Below, piece after piece: positions 57,699 through 64,000 of a stretch of 64,000 nt of DNA. The DNA is from Ananas comosus (lineage: Eukaryota; Streptophyta; Magnoliopsida; Poales; Bromeliaceae), in contig NC_033631.1 in the NCBI RefSeq assembly GCF_001540865.1, positions 3,725,793 to 3,789,792 of the forward strand, in the 5' to 3' direction. A program made the translations under genes and the position numbers. Position 1 is the first letter of the stretch. The number at the start of each line of letters is the position of its first letter. The notes beneath the pieces are model-generated. The model saw only the letters and a list, made by a program, of their open reading frames with translations, was not told the DNA's origin and made no database searches.

Positions 57699-58368
57699 GG
57701 GGCTGTTTAGAATATTATTGAAAAATTGGGAAAAAAAGTTTTTCGAAAAGAAAGTTTTTTTTATAGTAAATCTCTTTTCTTTTTTTTTTCTTTTTTTTTT
57801 GCTCTTTTGATGTCACGCCCCGGGGTCCCTTTTCAGTTTAAAACAAAGCGGAAAGCGACTGAACTTNCCACTAGTTCCAGGACAGCTGAACCGGTCGAAA
57901 CGAGCTATTGGATCGCTATGAACGGAGTCCGATACGCGCCGGAAGCCAACTCTACTCCGTGGCTTCTCCGGAAAACCAGAGTTACTATTCACTTAAGTGA
58001 AAACTAATAATCGCGTATCTTCTCCATTTTAGCTCAGTTTCTCCTGAAACTTGACGAGTGCTTATGTAATTAAATTACACACATAAATATCATCAACAGA
58101 GAATTAGTTGCACTGTCAAAAAAAAATCTCAGTCCTTACATTTGATTCCAAAAAAACAAAATAAATATTTTGAAATATTTTTCTGTAAATTTTTTGAAAA
58201 ATTAATATTTTTGTTTTCCACCTTTTTTTTAAGAAAAACGACAATACAAAGAAACTAATTTTTTTGAAACAAAATGGGCATAAAATTAAAAAAAACAAAT
58301 TTCCATGAAAATTTTTTTATTAAAAAATCTTTCTTCAACGCTACTTTTTTCAGAAATCAAACAGTCCC
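57699..58368. mobile_element. Harbinger/Tourist-like MITE 2, next to the glycosyltransferase gene
   Basis: The inverted ends are GGGGCTGTTT and GGGACTGTTT, with TTA at 57696-57698 and 58369-58371. The AT-rich body is interrupted by an LTR fragment (57811-58140). It ends about 20 bp beyond the stop codon of the minus-strand exon at 58392, so it probably forms part of that gene's 3' UTR or terminator region. Confidence 0.75.
57811..58140 (-). mobile_element. Gypsy-type LTR remnant with TSD TTTGA, gapped
   Basis: It starts TGTCACGCCCCGGGG, as the minus-oriented gypsy LTRs do, and ends CAGTCCTTACA. TTTGA flanks it at 57806-57810 and 58141-58145. A single N at 57867 marks a join. A gypsy LTR should be several times longer, so most of the sequence is missing from the assembly or was deleted. 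Confidence 0.7.
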
Positions 58369-58391
58369 TTAATAAATAAAGAGGATTAAAC

Positions 58392-59036
58392 TCAAAACCC
58401 TAACAAGGCGGGCGCCATGAGCATCAGAGGCTCGAGGGCGCTCGCGTCGAACTTCCTCGCGAACAAGAAGCAAACAGAGGTCACCTTCTCGTTGTACGAA
58501 CAACGCGACGTCGACCCGTCCCTCATCCTCCGCAGCAGCCCTTCCGACACGTCCCGACGTCGATACGCCGCCGGGTGGGCCCCACCGCCGGACCAGTTGA
58601 CCCACGTGACGCTCCGGTTGGCGTTGCGCGCCGGAAAGAGCTTGGAAACCAGCGTCGGTATGTAGTGCTCGTCGGCGTAGCACAGCGGCCTGCAGTTCTC
58701 CCGAAACACCAGGTAGTAGCGGCGGTCTGACACGATCCCCACCGCCAGCTCGCGGTGCGCCGCGAACCACTGCGAGCCCTTGCGCCACTCCGCGAGGGAG
58801 ACCGTCGGCCACATTCGCTTGTTGTAGCGGCCGCGCCCCGCGCTGCGCGGGTCGTCAAAGGAGTGGACGAAGCTGAGGTGGGAGCCGGCGAGATAGCCGT
58901 AGACCGTGGAGAAGTTGAAGAGCGGGATGCACGAGTCGGACAGGAGGACGAAGCGGCAGTTCAACGGGTCGAGGAGCGCGTTCGCCAGAAGCCGGCGCTC
59001 GGCGTCGACCATGCTAAGTTGGCCCCATTGCACCGG
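58392..59036 (-). CDS. GT14/DUF266 (BC10-type) glycosyltransferase, C-terminal exon
   Basis: This is the last exon of a 'core-2/I-branching enzyme' family protein, typically a Golgi type II membrane glycosyltransferase acting on cell-wall or glycoprotein substrates (rice BC10 is a known member). The frame begins after an acceptor-like ATTATATATCAG ending at 59037 and gives 213 residues to a TAG/TTAG stop region at 58392. Family motifs are intact: SMVDAERRLLANAL (7-20), RFVLLSDSCIPL (27-38), SFDDPRSAGRGRY (58-70), WRKGSQWF (83-90), CRPLCYADEHYIPT (114-127), WVNWSGGG, a Cys in TSRCSYNE, and CFLFARKF near the end. No stop or frameshift is present. Upstream exons should lie at higher coordinates, but none is visible up to 64000, so either a long intron leaves the window or the gene is partial. 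High GC is typical of monocot exons. Confidence 0.88.
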   Translation of the reverse strand, partial: PVQWGQLSMVDAERRLLANALLDPLNCRFVLLSDSCIPLFNFSTVYGYLAGSHLSFVHSFDDPRSAGRGRYNKRMWPTVSLAEWRKGSQWFAAHRELAVGIVSDRRYYLVFRENCRPLCYADEHYIPTLVSKLFPARNANRSVTWVNWSGGGAHPAAYRRRDVSEGLLRRMRDGSTSRCSYNEKVTSVCFLFARKFDASALEPLMLMAPALLGF

Positions 59037-60074
59037 CTGATATATAATGCATGCACCAGGAATATTACTACATATATGACTCGTCGAATAGTTAACGTAT
59101 ATACGTATATACTTCGAAAAAAATTATCTAAAAAATAAAATAAAACAGAGAGTGGATAGAGGAGAGTAATAGCATTTTATTATATAAAGCAATGCTATAT
59201 ATCCATACCGTCATAGCCTTCTTCAGCCACGAATCTAGAATTCAATCTTGAGGGGGCAAAAAATATATTTAAATAGAAACTTTAGTAATAAATAATAAAC
59301 AATTTTTTTTTTAATTAAAATTTTTTATTAAAAATTACTAATTTAAAAAATAATGTAAAGGTATGAACTTTATGTTTTTTATTTTCGTATGTTTAACTTC
59401 TAATTATTTTTTTTATATTATTACATTAAAATAACTTAGAAATTTTACTAAATCTAACAGTAATTTCTTAATTTTTTAGTAAATAAAATTAACATAGCTA
59501 TAAAATTTAGTGCAATTATTGATTTAGTCAAATAAAAGAGCTCACCTAAGATAAATAAAAGTTTTAAAAAATTATTAAATAAAATTTTAGAGTAGAAAAA
59601 TATATTACAAAATACTCGGTAAGCAAGAAGCTTTTAATATATTTTCACTCATAAAAAGAGTATACCGATTAGGAGAAAGAGTTATATTGGTACCATACTA
59701 TTAAGTAAATATTGAAAAGTTAGGGGGGCCAAAACTATCCATGGTCCACACAAAAAAAAAAATTTTAAAGGACCATTAAACGAATATTGAAAAGTTGAGG
59801 GGGCCATGGCCACCTTGGACCTCCATATAGCTTCCTCGCTAGCCTTCTTATGAACTATATACATGAACCAACTTGTGTGTCTTATAAATATTTCTTTTTT
59901 TTTTCACTAAAATCTCATTTCTCTCATTTTTCCTTCCATTTCTCTTTTTTTGATTTTTTTTTTCCAATTTTTCTTTTCTCTCACACCCTAACTATCAGTC
60001 AAAATTGATGGATGATTACGAATTTAGGAGCACGAAAACTACTGTGATCCTAATAGCACAGTAGCTATGATCTC
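59037..60074. other. AT-rich sequence upstream of the exon, probable intron or TE debris
   Basis: There is no ORF of note. It holds a repeated motif ATATTGAAAAGTTGAGGGGG (59711 and 59784, variants), whose reverse complement recurs near 60977, and a CTTGAGGGGGCAAAA block at 59248. This suggests fragments of one TE family. Confidence 0.5.
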
Positions 60075-60117
60075 TCTCTCTCACTCTCTCTATATATATA
60101 TAGAGAGAGAGAGAGAA
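60075..60117. repeat. (TC)n-(TA)n-(GA)n microsatellite
   Basis: Runs of TC, TA and GA dinucleotides form a near palindromic simple repeat at the outer edge of a MITE. Confidence 0.95.
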
Positions 60118-60120
60118 TCT

Positions 60121-60348
60121 GCCTATGGTACTTGTAATTAAAAGTACCACGCACTTGGTGCTTGTAAATTTTTTACTGTTAGATCTACCCCTTTGATCAG
60201 TTCTGCCCGTTAGATCATACTATTCAACCAACCACCCACTCAACCCTAGAGGTCCCACATCATTCTAACCGCATATTTTTAATTCAATGGCCAAAAATCT
60301 ATAAGCACCAATAACTTTGTACTTCTAAAAGCAGAGGAGCTCAATTCC
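60121..60348 (-). mobile_element. TA-associated MITE, left copy
   Basis: It is the inverted counterpart of 60367-60584. Shared blocks include GGAATTGAGCTC at the inner edge, TTGGTTGAATAGTA..GATCTAACGGGC in the middle and TTTACAAGCACCAAGTGC at the outer part. The core is also related to the array at 3342-3815. Confidence 0.8.
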
Positions 60349-60366
60349 ATATATATATATATATAT
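60348..60366. repeat. (TA)n between the inverted MITE copies
   Basis: About nine TA units form the axis of the inverted pair. Confidence 0.95.
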
Positions 60367-60582
60367 GGAATTGAGCTCTTGTGCTTTTAAAAGTATCTAG
60401 TTATTAGTCCTTGTAGATATTTGGCCATTGGATTAAAGGATGAGCAGTTAAGATAATGTAGGACTCCTAGGATTGATTAAGTGTTTGGTTGAATAGTACG
60501 ATCTAACGGGCGAAAATGATCAAAAGGTAGATCTAACGGTAAAAAATTTACAAGCACCAAGTGCTTGATGCTTTTACAAGCA

Positions 60583-60584
<2 letters not shown>
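60367..60584 (+). mobile_element. TA-associated MITE, right copy
   Basis: It starts GGAATTGAGCTCTTG and ends TTTTACAAGCACC, directly followed by TA repeats. It is similar to its inverted neighbour by eye, with small indels. Confidence 0.8.

Positions 60585-60622
<38 letters not shown>
60585..60622. repeat. (TA)n microsatellite
   Basis: An uninterrupted TA run of about 19 units abuts the right MITE copy. Confidence 0.97.
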
Positions 60623-60626
<4 letters not shown>

Positions 60627-61992
60627 GCTATATTGATTCGAACACGAGTGAGCTGACCCTAACCAGTGTTCGGTTTATTAAGATTTCAGTTAAAAAATTC
60701 AATTCATATTTAGCTCATTTATTAATCACGACGAACACGAATTGGCTCGTTAAACGGAAGCTGGATTGCCAACCCTAGTGATGAGTGGCCTGTACAGGAC
60801 GAAGCCATGTATAGACCCAAAGGTGGCGTTTGGCTCGAGTATAAAGGGGGGAATAAGGGGGTTATCCCCCCTTCATACCCAAACAAAATTTTGTGGGGCT
60901 TGTACCGGGTGGGTGGGAGCAACTTGTTCCCACCCAGGGGTGGAAAAAGGGGTTCCCACAAACAAAGCCAATTTAGGGGCTATGGGCCCCCTCAACTTTT
61001 CAATATTTATTTTATAGTCCTTTCGTAGCTTATAAATTTTTAGTTAGTTTTTAAAATATATGAGTCTATCTTGTAAAAAGTTTTTAGTGCTAGTATAGAG
61101 CTCTTCTCTCTTCTTATGTGTTTTATAGATGAAAATATACTAAGAATCTCTTAATTATAGTACATTTTGAAATAAGTCCTTTCAACTTTAAATATTTTAT
61201 TTATATATTTTTTACTTTCTGATTATTTTTGATGGGCTAATTTATTTAACTAAATAAAATAGTATGTCAAATTTAATAGCTCTGTTAGATAATAGTCATT
61301 GGCTATTCTTATTTTATTAATAAAAATTTAAAAATTAAATTCTAACTAAATTACTATTAGATTTAGCAAAATTCTTAAGTTATTTGAATTAAATAATGTA
61401 AATAAAATAATTAGAAGTTAAGCGAGTGTAAATTAAAAAAATAAATTTAATAATTTTTAACATTAATTATCTGATCACTAAATTTTTTTATTAAAAATTG
61501 GACTAGTTAAAATCTTATATATATATCTGCTAAAATTTTTATTTGTACATATTTAATTTGCCACCCCTCGTGATTAAATTCTGGCTTCGTTTCTGGGCCT
61601 GTAGGATGGCTAGCTCTCACGAGCAAAATTTTTTGTGCACTAGCTGTAAGTAATATATGTGTTGGACAGCACATAATTTCAATTCAATATACAGCTCAAT
61701 AGCTATAGAGGTACACTAGAAATATTGTACAAAATTAAGAACGAGTCTGGGATGAGCAAACGTATCATACATTTAGTTGGGCAAACTTACACCATTTGTC
61801 TCAGATCTTTATCCAATGATTCTAAACTTAATTTCACTTAATTTAACGGAATGAACTTGCATACTAAAAAGTTAAAATGTGTTTTATCCTCTAAATATAT
61901 ATATTGCATTTTTTTTTCCTCCTGAAGTTTAATTATGTGCAAAATTCGATATATATTAAGTGGCTAAACTAATATTTCAGCATTAAAATTAA
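60623..61992. other. Intergenic sequence with TE debris
   Basis: ACGAAGCCA near 60799 and TGGCTTCGT near 61581 are inverted and may be ends of a small hAT-like element, but no target duplication is clear. Between 60823 and 60960 a GC-richer block (GGCGTTTGGCTCGAG, then GGGGGTTATCCCCCC) looks like a separate small foldback element. The rest is AT-rich without genes. Confidence 0.4.
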
Positions 61993-62393
61993 GGGCATGT
62001 TTAGTTCATGATTAGAATAGGAATGGAAAATGGAATTGGGTTGCTTTGGAATGGGAAATGGAATGACGAATCATCCAAAAATGTTTGGTTCATTATTGGA
62101 ATGTGAATCGAAATGAAAATTTAAAATTTGTGAGAGATGGTTTTGATTAAAAGAGAGAAAAGTGATGATGGGAGAGTAAGTAGGTGTTGATAAAAGAGGA
62201 TTTTGAATAATTTACTTTGGAATGAGTCAATTCGGATTTCAAAGCCGGATTGGATCATAAATGGATTTGGCCATTCCCATTCCGGAGTGGAAAGGAAATC
62301 GGAATCCGATTTCTATAAAACAAACGGTAACTATCGGAATCAATGAAATCTTTTCTGATTCCATAGTCTGAAATAGGTGAACCAAACATGCCC
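61993..62393. mobile_element. Harbinger/Tourist-like MITE 3, TSD TAA
   Basis: The inverted ends are GGGCATGTTTAGTTCA and GGGCATGTTTGGTTCA, with TAA at 61990-61992 and 62394-62396. It is 401 bp, with internal GGAATGGGAATC-type repeats shared with MITE 1. It has no ORF. Confidence 0.88.
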
Positions 62394-62396
62394 TAA

Positions 62397-63493
62397 GTTC
62401 TTAACAGCTATAAGTCTAACATAGAAGGCCAGAAGAATAAATAATCAAGAGTGCATTCAATATATATTTAACTGCTTCATGTATATTTATAGTAGACATG
62501 ACATACCGACTAATTATATGAGAGCAAAAATTTTTTATCAACTTTTAGAAGTAGAAAATAAACCAAGCATTGCATGTGGGTTCCCATAGAATTACATGCT
62601 AAATCTATATATTCCAAACTTCTGTCAACTCTTGTGGGAATAATATATCTTTACAAAATCTAGAAGTAAGTAGATTAATTGGGAGTGAAAAATGGAATGG
62701 TAGTGAGGGGATCACTCATTTTACCATTCTCCAGTTCGTCTTAATATGAAATAATAATAAAATTACGGAAAAAAAGACCTTCAAGCTATGCAACGAACTT
62801 CCTTGAAGAGTGTCTGATTCACTGTTACGTGCCAATTCTGCCTCTATTCAAAAATTATAATTTTTACTTCCTCTTAAGCTTTTGCTTTTTCAATTTTAGT
62901 ATTAAAAGCACCCAACAAGCTCTTGAATAGAGGCAAAACTGATATATGGCAGCATATTGGAGGTTTCCCAGCAAAGTGTTGTTGGAGAGCTCCCCACTGA
63001 AGTTTTATCCATAAAATTTAAGAATTTGCTATATATTAGCCATTTTTATGACTATAGTGTAATTAAAAGAATATAAATGTAAGTGGCTAAAAATCATAAC
63101 TAGTTGACAATCTCATCATTTTTATACAAAATGTACAGCGTTCCTGATCAAATTTTCTTTTTCTTTTTTTTTTCCTTTTTTTTAAAAAGAAACCATTCCT
63201 CAAATATAACATATTGTTATACGGTGACATGCAATCACACCATTTTGAATGATAAAGCATATATCCAACACTAGAGATGGTTTAACTCCCCCTCTCACTC
63301 TTCCGGAAGGTTGACTCTACCTAGCTTCTTGCATCACGATGGATTAGACAAAATGAGCCTTTTCGACTGTACGATGGATCATAAGTACACCTACTTGCGA
63401 TTCTGCCAATCTGTCTTGGTCCCCCCGCTTGTGGACTTCGTGATTCTGGGACCTGTTCCCAACCCAGGGTGGACCCCACTTCGTTCTGTCTCC
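62397..63493. other. AT-rich intergenic sequence
   Basis: No ORF, RNA gene or clear repeat was recognised. Base composition changes sharply to GC-rich near 63400. Confidence 0.55.
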
Positions 63494-63829
63494 GTGGGCC
63501 TCCTGGGCTGTAGACCCGACCCCCCTCCACCGGGCCCCTCCTGCTGGACCATTCTGCTAGGTGGGTCACCATATGCATTTGGGCCAGGGGCTGTTGTGCT
63601 GCGCGGGCCCCCACTTTGTATTGCTGTTGTGCTGGGTGGGTCCCCACATTGTACTGCCGTCGTGGGCCCCCTGGGCCGTTGACCCGTCCCCCTTCTACCT
63701 GACCCCTTCTGTTGGTCCATCCCGCTGGATAGGTCACCCACCCCGAGTGGATCAGGGGCTGTTGTGCTGGGCGGGCCACTCTCTTCTTTTGGACTGGACT
63801 ACTTCGGATTCGCGCCGTCTGGATGCCTC
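63494..63829. repeat. GC-rich tandem repeat, period about 168 bp
   Basis: The block from GTGGGCCTCCTGGGC at 63494 recurs at 63662 (GTGGGCCCCCTGGGC). Both copies contain related segments GGACCATTCTGCTAGGTGGG / GGTCCATCCCGCTGGATAGG and GGGGCTGTTGTGCTG. Within a unit a shorter GTTGTGCTGGGTGGG motif also repeats. Open frames across it on both strands are Gly/Pro/Arg-rich and look like by-products of composition. Confidence 0.75.
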
Positions 63830-64000
63830 ACTCTCCGCGAATCTCCTCCCCTCTTCGGAGGCCCGCCCCTGCTGGAGTGGGATTACCTGGGACCAACCTC
63901 CGTTGCCCCCCACTCTCCACTCGGTTCAGCCGCTGCCGCTGTTGGCCCCCCATCTCCTTTTGGGCTGCCGTGCGCCGGCCCCCCCCCCCACCTACTTCTC
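63830..64000. other. GC-rich window end
   Basis: A C/T-rich tract with a run of C near 63980-63993. It may be the edge of a GC-rich exon or repeat outside the window. No gene is recognisable. Confidence 0.4.

Noticed and set aside
58369..58812. Alternative frames over the glycosyltransferase exon, including 58755-59138 on +
   Set aside because: They are shadow frames caused by high GC. Only the frame 58392-59036 on the minus strand has GT14 motifs.
60766..61028. Short frames around GGGGGTTATCCCCCC
   Set aside because: The sequence is a foldback-like TE fragment. The frames are short and not supported by any motif.
60789..61605. Possible hAT-like element bounded by ACGAAGCCA and TGGCTTCGT
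   Set aside because: The inverted match is short and no 8-bp target duplication could be found, so it is mentioned only as debris.
63321..63779. 152-aa minus-strand and 123-aa plus-strand frames near the window end
   Set aside because: They track the 168-bp tandem repeat and are low-complexity Gly/Pro/Arg sequences without recognisable domains.
1..64000. tRNA or rRNA genes
   Set aside because: The only tRNA-like signals are short primer-binding sites next to LTRs; no cloverleaf or rRNA segment was noticed by eye. A tRNAscan-SE or Infernal run would settle this.

Overview
This is a plant nuclear DNA window made almost entirely of nested transposable elements, with one visible host gene exon near the right end (58392-59036, minus). 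The exon is strongly GC-rich, the LTR retrotransposons are large Ty3/gypsy chromodomain elements (Tekay/Del-like) plus Ty1/copia elements including a Sirevirus-like one, and several small TIR elements sit in TA microsatellites. Together these suggest a monocot; pineapple (Ananas) is my guess from general impression only and was not tested. Four runs of N (10291, 32937-32998, 35030, 57867) show this is a gapped draft scaffold.

Left block (1-17240). A long-TIR miniature element (107-3341) was split by a gypsy solo LTR (400-3094). A tandem array of another MITE family follows (3342-3815). Next is a decayed gypsy element in + orientation: an LTR-like head (3859-5485), a gag-less pol pseudogene (5486-9156) and a 3' LTR from 9224. 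That LTR is itself broken by two further solo LTRs (10087-12900 and 13249-16637) and ends truncated near 17240. All three solo LTRs have perfect 5-bp target duplications.

Central block (17241-56464). The outermost element is a degraded copia (here 'D'), with its LTR end, primer-binding site and gag/protease remnant at 17241-18646 and its 3' LTR starting at 50517. Gypsy element 'A' (18656-50441, minus) is inserted in D. A carries a Sirevirus-like copia 'E' (20966-31765, minus) inside its 3' LTR, a second gypsy 'B' (32439-42599, minus, gapped) inside its pol gene, and a CACTA-type MITE (47878-48385) inside its 5' LTR. B encloses a + strand copia fragment 'F' related to E. Copia 'C' (50812-55890, +) lies inside D's 3' LTR. 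Short direct repeats at most boundaries give the order of insertion.

Right block (56465-64000). Harbinger/Tourist-like MITEs lie at 56826-57515, 57699-58368 and 61993-62393. The middle one ends about 20 bp downstream of the stop codon of the host exon and contains its own gapped LTR insertion. The exon encodes the C-terminal 213 residues of a GT14/DUF266 (BC10-type) glycosyltransferase. Inverted MITEs in TA repeats (60121-60622) and a GC-rich 168-bp tandem repeat (63494-63829) follow.

The most interesting signal is a regulatory-looking module. Pairs of palindromic ACCGGT cores, mostly 19-21 bp apart start to start, recur in LTRs of unrelated gypsy and copia families and again just upstream of a TATA-like box before the third ORF of copia E and F. 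That third ORF (22646-24097, relic at 37431-38924) is downstream of pol, has a conserved 3' splice-site-like leader, a Lys/Glu-rich region and a C-terminal coiled coil. It may be a separately transcribed env-position gene.
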